Part shown: one piece after another, positions 26,801-35,152 of the stretch
Layout of the letters: each line of letters starts with the position of its first letter
Position numbering within the stretch: the stretch's first letter is position 1
DNA from: an uncultured Clostridiaceae bacterium
GTDB lineage: Bacteria > Bacillota > Clostridia > TANB77 > CAG-508
DNA: 49,104 bases
Assembly (NCBI GenBank): GCA_949902805.1
Contig: CATLDI010000004.1
Location: forward strand, 1 to 49,104
Reading direction: 5' to 3'
The notes under the pieces: model-generated
What the model was told of the DNA's origin: nothing
Databases searched by the model: none
What the model saw: only the letters and a program-made list of their open reading frames with translations
Made by a program: the position numbers and the translations under genes

Positions 26801-27442
26801 TCAAAAGACGATAGCAAAACATATGTAATACCATTTGGTTCAAAATTAAAAGTAAAAGAAGGAGACGAAGTAGTTGCAGGTCAACCACTAACAGAAGGTT
26901 CAATCAATCCAAACGAATTGCTAGCTATCAAAGGACCAGAAGGAGTTTACAACTACTTAGTACAAGAAGTACAAAGAGTATATAGAAACCAAGGTGTTGA
27001 TATAAATGACAAACACATTGAAGTAATAGGTAGACAAATGCTTAAGAAAGTAAGAGTAGAAGATAACGGAGATACACAACTATTCGCAGGTTCATTAGTA
27101 GACATGTACGAATTCAAAGACATAAACGAAAAAGCTATAGAAGAAGGAAAACGCCCAGCAACAGGAAAACGTGTATTACTAGGAATCACAAAAGCCTCTC
27201 TTGCAACAGACAGTTTCCTATCAGCAGCATCATTCCAAGAAACAACAAGAGTATTAACAGAGGCTGCAATAAAAGGAAAAGTAGATGAGCTTATAGGACT
27301 AAAAGAAAACGTAATCATAGGTAAATTAATACCAGCTGGAACAGGTTTAGCAAAATACAAAAATACAAAAATAAGCACAGAAAACGACCAAGAGCCAGTT
27401 AATGAAAACGAAGAAAACGCTGGAGAAGCAGTAGCAGAGTAA
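23888..27442 (+). CDS. rpoC: RNA polymerase beta' subunit
   Basis: 1184 residues, GTG start after GGGGAGG. The N-terminal zinc module is [20 protein letters not shown]. The active-site Mg-binding motif [16 protein letters not shown] lies near 445-460. Bridge-helix and trigger-loop regions ([50 protein letters not shown]) and the second zinc site [13 protein letters not shown] are intact. The C-terminal [18 protein letters not shown] is conserved, followed by an acidic tail. Length is that of the Firmicutes form. A strong bidirectional terminator follows. Confidence 0.98.
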   Translation: MDELEMFDKIKIGLASDEKIREWSKGEVKKPETINYRTLKPEKDGLFCERIFGPTKDWECHCGKYKRVRYKGIVCDRCGVEVTKSKVRRERMGHIELAAPVAHIWYFKGIPSRIALMLDISPRNLEKVVYFASYIVTDKGTSGLMKYQVLTEKEYTEAVQKYGYDSFKAEMGAEALEKLLKEIDLDALSASLKKELEKASEQKKAKLIKRLDTVESFRLSGNRPEWMIMNVVPVIPPELRPMVQLDGGRFATSDLNDLYRRVINRNNRLKRLIELGAPEIIKRNEKRMLQESVDALIDNSRRGRPVTGAGNRALKSLSDLLKGKQGRFRQNLLGKRVDYSGRSVIVVGPELQIYQCGVPKEMAVELFKPFVMKELVERGLAHNIKNAKRMVERLRPEVWDILEEVIKDHPVMLNRAPTLHRLGIQAFEPVLVEGRAIKLHPLVCTAFNADFDGDQMAIHLPLSPEAQAEARYLMLSVNNLLKPQDGKPVTVPSQDMILGNYYLTMEVEGEKGEGNYFSSPEEAIMAYENKEVGMHAKIFVRMSKVDEEGNERHKKVETTVGRIIFNKEIPQDLGFVDRSNPENEFEPEINFVTNKKMLGKIVGKCIEKHGLSRSAELLDYIKASGFKHSTTSGITVSIEDAKVPEEKKTILEDAAKEVDNVLKQYKRGLITEEERYQSVIKIWEKATSDVSVAMKNNFDKLNPLYVMSDSGARGNLDQLKQIAGMRGLMASTTGRTVEIPIKSSFREGLDALEYFISAHGARKGLSDTALRTADSGYLTRRLVDVSQDIIVREHDCGTHDGIELTAIKDGNQVIESLEERITGRYPLEDIINPETKEVIATPDTMITAGLADKIVAAGIEKVRVRSVFGCRTKNGVCSKCYGMGLSSQKIADIGEAVGIIAAQSIGEPGTQLTMRTIHSGGVAGVADITQGLPRVEELFEARKPKGVAIITEIDGKVKLQENKKKKELVVTSKDDSKTYVIPFGSKLKVKEGDEVVAGQPLTEGSINPNELLAIKGPEGVYNYLVQEVQRVYRNQGVDINDKHIEVIGRQMLKKVRVEDNGDTQLFAGSLVDMYEFKDINEKAIEEGKRPATGKRVLLGITKASLATDSFLSAASFQETTRVLTEAAIKGKVDELIGLKENVIIGKLIPAGTGLAKYKNTKISTENDQEPVNENEENAGEAVAE

Positions 27443-27483
27443 AAACACAAAAATCACTCCAATTTGGAGTGATTTTTGTGTTT
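27443..27483. terminator. Terminator of the rpoBC unit
   Basis: A perfect 18-bp stem AAACACAAAAATCACTCC / GGAGTGATTTTTGTGTTT with a 5-base loop. The left side is T-rich on the reverse strand, so it works both ways. Confidence 0.9.
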
Positions 27484-27768
27484 GGCTAAAGTGTTTAAGA
27501 AAATTAATTGACATAATTTCCTTAGAAATAGAATCAAAAATGCAAACATACATAAGAGCAATTAAAGTATCATAATCACCTAAAGTTTTAATACCGAACA
27601 ACAACTGAATAGCAGTTGCATCAATGAGGTTGATAGTTTTACAATCGGTATTAAAATAATTGTATCTAACGGTTGCAAAGTAATGTTTATCATGAGTTAC
27701 CCGCATGTAGCCAGAGGCTACCCATTAATAATGTCTTTTGATACTATCTGTACATCGAAATCTTTCAT
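27484..27768 (-). pseudogene. Remnant of a reverse-strand gene of unknown family
   Basis: AAGGAGATG and ATG (27768-27766) open MKDFDVQIVSKDIING, then TAG. A coding-like frame one base away continues ...VASGYMRVTHDKHYFATVRYNYFNTDCKTIN...ISKEIMSINFLKHF and runs into the rpoC terminator and antisense of rpoC without its own stop. So the gene has an early frameshift (near 27720) and has lost its 3' end. It has a possible TATAAT upstream on the reverse strand. I do not recognise the protein. Confidence 0.5.
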
Positions 27769-27912
27769 AGTACATCTCCTTTTTTTACAAAACAATATTG
27801 TTTTCAGTTACATTTATATTATAACACATGAATTTTAAAAAAATATTATGGAAAGTAAAACAAATAATTTTATAGAAAATTTACTAAAAATCAAAAAATA
27901 TAACAATAAATT

Positions 27913-28036
27913 TTACAAAAATGTGATAAAACACAAAAAAGTACTTAAAAAAGTGTGATAATACACAAAAAAGTACTTGCAAAAATGTGATAAAACTAGA
28001 AAAAATGTTTACAAAAATGTGATAAAATAATATAAT
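27913..28036 (+). promoter_or_regulatory. Four 32-bp phased repeats ending in a promoter
   Basis: The core (A/G)TGTGATAA occurs at 27921, 27953, 27985 and 28017, each exactly 32 bases apart. Units 1-3 are each followed by an ACACAAAAAAGTACTT-like segment. The last core falls in the spacer of the promoter TTTACA (28008-28013), 17 bases, TATAAT (28031-28036). A 32-bp period is three helical turns, so the cores lie on one face of the DNA. This is the layout of a cooperative operator array for the amidohydrolase gene. Confidence 0.6.
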
Positions 28037-28087
28037 TCCTATTGAAATAAAAAATCAAACAAATAATAAAAAATAAGGAGAAAATAT

Positions 28088-29377
28088 ATGAAAATATTGA
28101 TTAAAAATGCAACACTTATATCAATGAGTGAAAACAGAGAAAAAATTGAAGAAAATGTAGATATAGAGATAATAGGTAGTAAAATAACAAAAATAGCAAA
28201 TAACATAGAAGTTGCAGGTGCAGATAAAGTAATAGAGGCAAAAGGAAAAATAGTAATGCCAGGCTTAATAAACACACATGCTCATGTTCCAATGAGTATA
28301 TTTAGAGAAACAGTAGATGGGTATAATTTACAAGATTGGCTTACAAAAAAGATATGGCCGATGGAAGATAAATTAACAAATGAAGATATATATTATACTT
28401 CATACCTATCATTTTTAGAAATGATAAAAACAGGAACAACAACAATAAACGATATGTACTTTATGACAGAAGATATAATAAAAGCAGCAGTAGAATGTGG
28501 CATAAGACTTCAGACAACAAGAACTTTAATGGACGTAGGAAGCGACGCTTTGGGAGAAGAAAGACTTAGCGAGCTAAAAGAATTAATAGAAAAGTACAAA
28601 AATTATAAGGACTGTATAACACTAAATGTAGGAATACATGGTTTATACACATCAAGTAGAGAATATGTGCAAAAGTGTATTAAATTTGCAAAAGAAAATG
28701 AATTACCAATACACATACACTTTTGTGAAAATACAAAAGAAGTTCAAGATATTGAAAATACATACAATGAAAAGCCAATAGACATATTAGAAAAAGAATT
28801 TAAAGACGAAAAAGTAATATTAGCACATGCAGTTAAACTAAATGAAGAAGATATAACAAAACTTGCAAAAAATAAAAAAGTAAGTGTATCACACTGCCCA
28901 GTAAGTAATTTAAAACTAGGTTGTGGAATAGCTAATATAACAAAAATGCTAAAAGAAGGTATAAATGTAAGTATAGGAACAGATGGACAAGGAAGCGGAA
29001 GTAACCTAGATTTATTTGAAAGCATGAAATACACAGCACTTTTGCAAAAAGGAATAACAGAAAATGCAATCCAAATGCCAGCATACGAAGTATTAAAACT
29101 AGCAACAATAAATGGAGCAAAAGCATTAGGATTAGAAGAAAAAATAGGAAGCATAGAAGAAGGAAAACAAGCAGATCTAATAATACTAAATTTAGACACA
29201 GTTGTAACAAAACCAGTAAATGACATGGTTTCAGATATAGTATATAATGTAAAAGGGAATAACGTAGAAACAACAATAGTAAATGGAAAAATATTAATGG
29301 AGAATAAGAAGTTAAAAATAGAAGAAAATGATATATATGATAAATGTAAAGAAATAATAGAGAGAATAAAAGAATAA
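28088..29377 (+). CDS. mtaD: Amidohydrolase, 5-methylthioadenosine/S-adenosylhomocysteine deaminase type
   Basis: 429 residues, ATG after AAGGAG. A metal-dependent deaminase of the TRZ/ATZ-like amidohydrolase family, acting on the adenine ring of MTA, SAH or adenosine. Metal ligands are visible: NTHAHVPMS near 65, HIHFCEN near 210, ILAHAVKLN, SHCPVSNLKLGCG, and the Asp in SIGTDGQGSGSNLD. The C-terminal beta-sandwich (GSIEEGKQADLIIL) is complete. Related guanine or N-ethylammeline deaminases share these motifs, so the substrate is less certain than the fold. It stands alone behind the 32-bp repeat array, which suggests specific regulation. Confidence 0.85.
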   Translation: MKILIKNATLISMSENREKIEENVDIEIIGSKITKIANNIEVAGADKVIEAKGKIVMPGLINTHAHVPMSIFRETVDGYNLQDWLTKKIWPMEDKLTNEDIYYTSYLSFLEMIKTGTTTINDMYFMTEDIIKAAVECGIRLQTTRTLMDVGSDALGEERLSELKELIEKYKNYKDCITLNVGIHGLYTSSREYVQKCIKFAKENELPIHIHFCENTKEVQDIENTYNEKPIDILEKEFKDEKVILAHAVKLNEEDITKLAKNKKVSVSHCPVSNLKLGCGIANITKMLKEGINVSIGTDGQGSGSNLDLFESMKYTALLQKGITENAIQMPAYEVLKLATINGAKALGLEEKIGSIEEGKQADLIILNLDTVVTKPVNDMVSDIVYNVKGNNVETTIVNGKILMENKKLKIEENDIYDKCKEIIERIKE

Positions 29378-29378
29378 T

Positions 29379-29421
29379 AAATAAATGGACATAAGTAAAA
29401 AATTATGCCCATTTATTTTAG
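29379..29421 (+). terminator. Terminator of the amidohydrolase gene
   Basis: AAATAAATGG (29379-29388) pairs with CCATTTATTT (29409-29418), then TTA. Immediately after it is a 16-base family A fragment (AATTAAGCCCCTAC, 29430-29443). Confidence 0.7.
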
Positions 29422-29513
29422 ATTATAGGAATTAAGCCCCTACGGTGAAAATAAATTATAAAAATTAATTATAACAAAATATACCAAATTATAATTTAAA
29501 ATTCTGATGTTAT

Positions 29514-29542
29514 TTGACAAAAGCCTTAAAAAATAGTACAAT
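29514..29542 (+). promoter_or_regulatory. Promoter of gdpP
   Basis: TTGACA (29514-29519), 17 bases, TACAAT (29537-29542). It shows that coding does not begin before about 29549. Confidence 0.75.
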
Positions 29543-29573
29543 TATAATGTATAAAAAGGTAAAGGAGAAATAT

Positions 29574-31601
29574 ATGCCAAAAAATAATAATATAAAAGTT
29601 TTTGATAAATTAGTCTCAAAAACAAAAATATATTTATTTATAATTGCGATTTTATTAATAACGATATGCTTTTATGAACCACGTTTTATTATGCCAGCAA
29701 TATTAATATTTGTAATAATTGTAATGTATGCATATTGGACGAACAATAAAAGAAAAGCAGAGTTATCAAGCCATATTAAGGACTTAACTTTAACAGTAGA
29801 TAATGCTGCTAAAAGTACCTTAATTAATTCGCCATTTCCACTAATAGTAATAGAAACAGATGGAAATATAATATGGAAAAGTTCAAAATTTATTAAAGAA
29901 TTTGCTAATATTGATATAAATACATACTTGAATAATATAGTAAAAGAATTAAAACTAGAAATAGAAAATAGTAGCGAAGAGAACAAAAAAGAATTAAAAG
30001 AATTAATAAAAAAACAGGTTACTATAGGAGAAAAAACTTATAATATATTAGGTGAATATACGAACTCTAAAGACGACAAAAAAGAAAATGAATATATGAC
30101 TAGCTTATACTTTATAGATGAAACAGAAAATATAGAATTACAAAACAAATATAATAATTCCCAAATATGTGTAGGAATAATTATGATAGATAACTATGAA
30201 GAAATAATGCAAAGAGTAAGTGCAGAAGATAGAGCTATAATTACAGCAACAATAGAAAAAAGTTTATATGACTGGGCAAGTGAATATAAAGGTTTAATAG
30301 TAAAATCTGAAAGAGACACATTTATAGTTATATTAGAACAAGAATACTTAAAAAAATTAGAGGAAGAGAAATTTACGATACTAGATAAAATAAAAGAGAT
30401 ATCAATACCAGGAAAAATACAATCAACACTTAGCATTGCTATATCGAATGAGGGAGAAACAAATTATAAAAAATACAAACTAGCACAAGGAGGAATAGAT
30501 ATAGCACTAGGTAGAGGCGGAGACCAAGCAATTATTAGAAAAGAAGGTAAATATACATTCTTTGGAGGAAGAACTCAAGAATTAGAAAAAAGAACAAAAG
30601 TAAAAGCAAGAATAGTAGCACATGCATTAGAAGAGCTAATGAACGAGGCAAAAAGCATAGTTATTATGGGACATGCAAACTCAGATATAGACGCTATGGG
30701 AGCAGCCTTTGGTATATATCGTATGGCAAAAACTATAGACAAAGAAGTATACATAATAAATGAAAGTGCAGGAGTAGGTTTAGATAACTTCATAGAAGTA
30801 GCAAAACAAAACGAAGAATATAAAGAAATTCTAATAAGTAAAGATAAAGCCGTGAGTTTAATAGATGAAAACACATTACTAGTAGTTGTAGATACACACA
30901 AAACAAGCTATGTAGAAGCACCAGAATTACTAGAAAGAACAAATAAAGTAGTAATAATAGACCATCATAGAAGAAGTACAGACTTTATTGAAAATGCGAT
31001 ACTAACTTTCCATGAAGTATATGCATCATCAGCATGTGAGCTAGTAACAGAACTTATAGAATATTCAGAAAAAGATATAAACTTAACTACACTAGAAACA
31101 GAAGGTTTATACGCAGGAATAATGATGGATACAAAGAACTTCACATTCAAAACTGGCGTAAGAACATTTGAAGCAGCAGCCTTTTTAAGAAAATGTGGAA
31201 TAGACATTATTAAAATAAAAAAATGGTTCCAAAGTGATTTAGAAACTTATAACAAAATTGCAGAAATAGTAAATAAAACTGAAATCATAAAAGGAACTAT
31301 AGGAATATCATGCTATGAAGAAAACGATAAAAATGCTAACATAGTATGTGCCAAAGCAGCAGACGAACTACTAACAATAAGCGATATAACAGCATCATTT
31401 GTAATAGGAAACCTAGGAGACAAAATATGCATTAGTGGACGTTCAATAGGAGATATAAATGTTCAACTAATTCTAGAAAAAATGGGAGGCGGAGGCCACA
31501 TAACACTAGCAGGAGCCCAAGTAGAAGGAATGAACATGAATGAAGTAAAACAAGAATTAATAACAAAAATAGAAGAATACTTTGAAGAAATATTAAATTA
31601 G
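29574..31601 (+). CDS. gdpP: GdpP-like cyclic di-AMP phosphodiesterase
   Basis: Membrane-bound hydrolase of c-di-AMP, which controls potassium and cell-wall homeostasis. 675 residues from ATG 29574 (AAAGGAGAA); upstream starts lie in the promoter. Two N-terminal spans (about 16-33 and 38-56) are followed by a PAS-like domain and a degenerate GGDEF domain (AEDRAIITATIEKSL...). The DHH-DHHA1 catalytic part has MGHANSDIDAMGAAFG, VVDTHKTSY, IIDHHRRSTDF and the DHHA1 signature MGGGGHITLAGAQ. Domain order matches Bacillus GdpP (YybT). The order gdpP-rplI-dnaB is also conserved in Bacillota. The stop codon lies inside the next repeat. Confidence 0.95.
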   Translation: MPKNNNIKVFDKLVSKTKIYLFIIAILLITICFYEPRFIMPAILIFVIIVMYAYWTNNKRKAELSSHIKDLTLTVDNAAKSTLINSPFPLIVIETDGNIIWKSSKFIKEFANIDINTYLNNIVKELKLEIENSSEENKKELKELIKKQVTIGEKTYNILGEYTNSKDDKKENEYMTSLYFIDETENIELQNKYNNSQICVGIIMIDNYEEIMQRVSAEDRAIITATIEKSLYDWASEYKGLIVKSERDTFIVILEQEYLKKLEEEKFTILDKIKEISIPGKIQSTLSIAISNEGETNYKKYKLAQGGIDIALGRGGDQAIIRKEGKYTFFGGRTQELEKRTKVKARIVAHALEELMNEAKSIVIMGHANSDIDAMGAAFGIYRMAKTIDKEVYIINESAGVGLDNFIEVAKQNEEYKEILISKDKAVSLIDENTLLVVVDTHKTSYVEAPELLERTNKVVIIDHHRRSTDFIENAILTFHEVYASSACELVTELIEYSEKDINLTTLETEGLYAGIMMDTKNFTFKTGVRTFEAAAFLRKCGIDIIKIKKWFQSDLETYNKIAEIVNKTEIIKGTIGISCYEENDKNANIVCAKAADELLTISDITASFVIGNLGDKICISGRSIGDINVQLILEKMGGGGHITLAGAQVEGMNMNEVKQELITKIEEYFEEILN

Positions 31602-31702
31602 GGACAATGGGACGGAGTTTTTGTCCTTAGGGTTTCAGAAGATTAAATTTAAAATTAGTCTTTAAAACCCTAAGGACAAAAACTCCGTCCCATTGTCCCT
31701 AA
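31598..31702. repeat. Family E long inverted repeat (GGGACGGAGTTTTTGTCC type)
   Basis: TTAGGGACAATGGGACGGAG... (31598-31635) and its perfect inverse ending at 31702 flank a 29-base loop. The arms are ~38 bp. It contains the gdpP stop codon. Similar GGGAC-rich palindromes in other Firmicutes are moved by REP-associated transposases; none is seen here. A diverged relative lies at 38919-38968. Confidence 0.8.
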
Positions 31703-31736
31703 AATGATAGATAATAAATTAATTGGAGCAAAATAC

Positions 31737-31765
31737 TTGAAAATAAAGCGTTTTTAAGGTAAAAT
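31737..31765 (+). promoter_or_regulatory. Promoter of rplI
   Basis: TTGAAA (31737-31742), 17 bases, TAAAAT (31760-31765), 30 bases before ATG 31795. Confidence 0.7.
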
Positions 31766-31794
31766 ATAAAAGAATAAAAGGAGGTAAATAATAT

Positions 31795-32238
31795 ATGAAA
31801 GTTATTTTATTACAAGATATAAAAGGGGTAGGTAAAAAAGACCAAATTATAAATGCAAATGATGGTTATGCAAGAAATTATTTATTTCCAAAGAAATTAG
31901 CAGTAGAAGCTACAACTGGAAACTTAGGAAATTTAAAAGCAAAACAAGAATCAAACCAATATAGAAAAGATATGCAAAAAGAAGAAGCAATAAAATTAGC
32001 AGATAAATTAAAAGATATAACACTAACAATAAAAGTTAAAGCAGGAGAAAATGGAAAAATATTTGGCGGAGTAACAGCAAAAGAAATAGCAGAAAGCTTA
32101 AAAACACAATATAACATAGAAGTAGATAAAAAGAAGATAAATTTAACAGAAACAATAAAAGTTATAGGAACAAGAACTGTAGATGTTAAATTGTATGAGG
32201 GTGTAATTGGAAAATTAAAAATAAATGTAGGGGCTTAA
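31795..32238 (+). CDS. rplI: 50S ribosomal protein L9
   Basis: 147 residues, the usual length. N-terminal rRNA-binding domain [30 protein letters not shown]...[11 protein letters not shown] is textbook, followed by the long linker helix and the C-terminal domain ([17 protein letters not shown]). ATG follows AAAGGAGG. The last three residues and stop (Val-Gly-Ala-TAA) come from the family A repeat that begins at 32227, so the native end has been replaced by the insertion. Confidence 0.97.
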   Translation: MKVILLQDIKGVGKKDQIINANDGYARNYLFPKKLAVEATTGNLGNLKAKQESNQYRKDMQKEEAIKLADKLKDITLTIKVKAGENGKIFGGVTAKEIAESLKTQYNIEVDKKKINLTETIKVIGTRTVDVKLYEGVIGKLKINVGA

Positions 32239-32277
32239 TCGCTAAGGAATACCTATGAGGAATACCGAATTATGCCC
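32227..32277. repeat. Family A repeat, half copy, providing the rplI stop
   Basis: GTAGGGGCTTAATCGCTAAG ... ACCGAATTATGCCC. Its first bases are read as the last rplI codons: GTA GGG GCT TAA. Confidence 0.8.
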
Positions 32278-32304
32278 GAAATATAGCAAAAAATAAAAAA
32301 AGAT

Positions 32305-32407
32305 GTAGGGGCGATTAATAATCGCCCATTGCTCCAACGAAATTATCCGAAAATAGATGTTATAGGGTAATTCATTCGAAGAGCGGTCGATTGATAATAG
32401 CCCCTAC
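32305..32407. repeat. Family B palindromic repeat, full copy
   Basis: Left GTAGGGGCGATTAATAATCG then CCC; right CGATTGATAATAGCCCCTAC. The ends are mutual inverses. It lies between rplI and dnaB and ends ~25 bases before the dnaB AAAGGAG. Confidence 0.75.
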
Positions 32408-32444
32408 ATACATAATTATAGAAATAATAAAAAAGGAGACTATA

Positions 32445-33776
32445 ATGGAACTAGGGAAAGTACCACCACACGATACAGAAGCTGAGCAAGCGGTTATAGG
32501 TAGCATGCTTACAGATAAAGAAGCAATTATAGCTGCGTTAGAAATACTAAAAGAAGATGATTTTTATAGAGAAGATAATAAAACAATTTATGAAGCTATT
32601 ACGAACTTATATAATAGAGCTGAGCCTGTTGATATTATAACCTTAAAGGCAGAACTTTCTTCAATGGGAAAATTAGAAGCAGTTGGTGGATTAGAATACT
32701 TAGCAGAATTACCAGATAAAGTTCCAACAACCTCTAATGTAGAAAAATATATAAAAATAGTAGAAGAAAAATCATTACTTAGAAGTTTAATAAAAACAGC
32801 TAATGACATTATCAAGCTTGGCTATGATGAAACACAAGAAGTAGAAGTTTTAATGGATCAAGCAGAACAAAGAATATTCAATACTATTCAATCTAAAAAC
32901 CAAAAAGGATACTCATCTATAAAAGATATTCTAGTAGATACATTCACACAATTAGAACAATTATATAATAAAAAACAACATGTTACAGGTGTACCAACAG
33001 GTTTTTCTGATTTAGATTATAAAACAGCAGGACTACATGGCTCAGAATTAATACTTGTTGCAGCAAGACCAGCGATGGGAAAATCTGCTTTTGCATTAAA
33101 TATAGCAACATATGCTGCTACAAGAGGTAATACACCAGTTGCAATATTTAGCTTAGAAATGTCAAAAGAGCAAATGGTAAACAGAATTTTATGTAGTGAA
33201 GCAATGGTAGATAGTAACAAAGTAAGAACAGGTACAATAGATGATGAAGACTGGGCAAAATTAGCTGATGCCTCAGGGATACTTTCAGAATCTAAAATAT
33301 TTATTGATGATACACCAGGTATATCAATAATGGAAATTAGAGCGAAATGTAGAAAACTAAAATTAGAGCAAAACATAGGGCTAGTAGTAATAGATTACTT
33401 ACAATTAATTCAAGGCTCAGGAAAAAGAGGAGCTTCACGTGAACAAGAAATTTCAGAAATAAGCCGTTCATTAAAAATATTAGCAAAGGAAATTAATGTT
33501 CCAGTAATTGCACTATCTCAGCTATCAAGAGCTGTTGAGCAACGTCCAGACCATAGACCAATGCTATCAGACCTTCGTGAATCTGGAGCAATAGAGCAAG
33601 ATGCGGATATTGTTACATTTTTATATAGAGATGATTATTATAATGAAGATAGCGAAAAGAAAAATATAGCCGAAGTAATACTAGCAAAACACCGTGCAGG
33701 TTCAACAGGAACAGTAGAATTATTATGGTTAGGAAATTATACAAAATTTGCAAATATAGAACGATATAGGGAATAA
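32445..33776 (+). CDS. dnaB: Replicative DNA helicase DnaB
   Basis: 443 residues from ATG 32445 behind AAAAGGAG; the earlier frame start is repeat-derived. The N-terminal domain has PPHDTEAEQAVIGSMLTD. The RecA-like helicase domain has Walker A AARPAMGKSAFALN (~205-218), Walker B LVVIDYLQLI, AIFSLEMSKEQM, and LRESGAIEQDADIV with the arginine finger region (KHRAGSTGTVEL). No intein. It hexamerises at the replication fork. It forms the third member of the conserved gdpP-rplI-dnaB order. Confidence 0.97.
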   Translation: MELGKVPPHDTEAEQAVIGSMLTDKEAIIAALEILKEDDFYREDNKTIYEAITNLYNRAEPVDIITLKAELSSMGKLEAVGGLEYLAELPDKVPTTSNVEKYIKIVEEKSLLRSLIKTANDIIKLGYDETQEVEVLMDQAEQRIFNTIQSKNQKGYSSIKDILVDTFTQLEQLYNKKQHVTGVPTGFSDLDYKTAGLHGSELILVAARPAMGKSAFALNIATYAATRGNTPVAIFSLEMSKEQMVNRILCSEAMVDSNKVRTGTIDDEDWAKLADASGILSESKIFIDDTPGISIMEIRAKCRKLKLEQNIGLVVIDYLQLIQGSGKRGASREQEISEISRSLKILAKEINVPVIALSQLSRAVEQRPDHRPMLSDLRESGAIEQDADIVTFLYRDDYYNEDSEKKNIAEVILAKHRAGSTGTVELLWLGNYTKFANIERYRE

Positions 33777-33862
33777 GAAGTTGAAAGTTGGAAGTTGGAA
33801 GTTGGAAAGACAAGCAGTTTCTTCGAAGAAATTGCTAAAATTCTAACCTCTAACCTCTAACT
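33777..33862. repeat. Family C repeat between dnaB and tilS
   Basis: Tandem GAAGTTGAAAGTTGGAAG units, then the inverse CTAACCTCTAACCTCTAAC, with an inner stem AGCAGTTTCTTCG / CGAAGAAATTGCT. It starts one base after the dnaB stop. Confidence 0.75.
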
Positions 33863-33875
33863 CCCGAAGGGAGTT
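33861..33875 (+). promoter_or_regulatory. Hairpin hiding the tilS ribosome binding site
   Basis: AACTCCC-GAA-GGGAGTT is a perfect 7-bp stem whose right arm contains the only GGGAG before ATG 33879. Translation would need the stem to open. Confidence 0.65.
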
Positions 33876-33878
33876 AAA

Positions 33879-34886
33879 ATGTTAGAAAAAAAGGTATTAA
33901 ACACGATTAAAAAGTATGATTTAATTAAAAATGGGGATAATATAGTCGTTGGTGTATCTGGTGGTCCAGACTCAATGACTTTATTAAATATACTTATAGA
34001 ATTAAAACAACAGATAAATTTTAATATAATAGTTGCACATATAAACCATATGATAAGGATTGAGGCTGACGAAGAAACAAAGTTTGTGCAAGAATTTTGC
34101 AAAGAAAAAAATATTAAATGCTTTGTAAAAAGAGAAAAAGTAGAAGAAATAGCTAAAAGTGAAAAAATAGGAACAGAAGAAGCGGGAAGAAAATTAAGAT
34201 ATGGTTTTTTTGAAAAAATATGTATAAATGAGAAAGCAAGCAAAATAGCAACAGCTCATACAGCAAATGATAATGCTGAAACAGTACTTATGAATATAAT
34301 GAGAGGCTCAGGAACAACTGGTTTAAGAGGAATAGAGCCTAAAAGAGATGAAAAATATATTAGACCTTTAATAGAATGTACAAGGTTTGAAATTGAACAA
34401 TATTGTGAAAATGAGCAACTAAATCCTAAAATTGATAAAACAAATAGTGAAAATATATATACAAGAAATAAAGTAAGAAATATGCTTATTCCTTTCATAG
34501 AAGAAAATTTTAACCCTAATATAGTAGCTTCACTAAATAGACTATCAGATCTTGCAAAATTAGAAAATGAATATATAGAAAAAGAAACTAAAAATAGTTA
34601 TGATAAAGTATTAATAGAGCAAAACCTAGGGAACAATATAAAAGAGAAGAAAAGTAGCGTTATATTAGACTTGAGAAAATTCAATTCATTAGATTTAGTA
34701 ATAAAAAATAGATTAATGCTATATACTATTGGTAAGGTACTTGGAAATAGCCAAAACATAGAAAGAGTTCACATTGAAGACTTAGTAAAATTATGTGCCA
34801 ATAACATAGGAAACAAATACCTAACACCAAATAAAAATATAAAAGTAATGGTAAACAACGGAAAAATTTATTTTGAACAATTATAA
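33879..34886 (+). CDS. tilS: tRNA(Ile)-lysidine synthetase
   Basis: Modifies C34 of tRNA-Ile(CAT) to lysidine so that it reads ATA, essential in an ATA-rich genome such as this. 335 residues. The P-loop VGVSGGPDS (24-32), HINHMIR, the GTEEAGRKLRYGFF segment, TAHTANDNAETVLMNIMRGSG and RNKVRNMLIPF are all typical. The C-terminal domain is short. tilS followed by ftsH is a conserved order in Bacillota; hpt, often between them, is absent here. Confidence 0.95.
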   Translation: MLEKKVLNTIKKYDLIKNGDNIVVGVSGGPDSMTLLNILIELKQQINFNIIVAHINHMIRIEADEETKFVQEFCKEKNIKCFVKREKVEEIAKSEKIGTEEAGRKLRYGFFEKICINEKASKIATAHTANDNAETVLMNIMRGSGTTGLRGIEPKRDEKYIRPLIECTRFEIEQYCENEQLNPKIDKTNSENIYTRNKVRNMLIPFIEENFNPNIVASLNRLSDLAKLENEYIEKETKNSYDKVLIEQNLGNNIKEKKSSVILDLRKFNSLDLVIKNRLMLYTIGKVLGNSQNIERVHIEDLVKLCANNIGNKYLTPNKNIKVMVNNGKIYFEQL

Positions 34887-35090
34887 AAATAATCAAAAAA
34901 TATAAATTTGCACAAAATATAGCATCCGTAAGTACTTACAAACCGTGCATTTTTGTAAAGAAAAAGACATATAAAAAACTATTGAATTAGAAAAAAATAT
35001 ATGTTATATAATGATAAGTAACTTTAAATATGTGGAAACAGAACTTATAATGAGAAAAATTGTTAGAATGTAGTACATACTAAAAGGTAC

Positions 35091-35131
35091 CAGAGGTATC
35101 CGACTTTTGACTTCTGATCTCTGACTTCTGT
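35091..35131. repeat. Family C repeat, half copy
   Basis: CAGAGGTATCCGACTTTTGA then CTTCTGATCTCTGACTTCTG, just upstream of the ftsH AAAGGAGG. The 34.9-35.1 kb gap otherwise holds AT-rich DNA with a possible promoter near 34981 (TTGAAT ... TATAAT). Confidence 0.6.
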
Positions 35132-35152
35132 TACAACAAAGGAGGAAAAAAA

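Noticed and set aside
27913..28036. CRISPR array
   Set aside because: The 32-bp periodic repeat has no unique spacers of constant length; the whole unit is similar and ends in a promoter.
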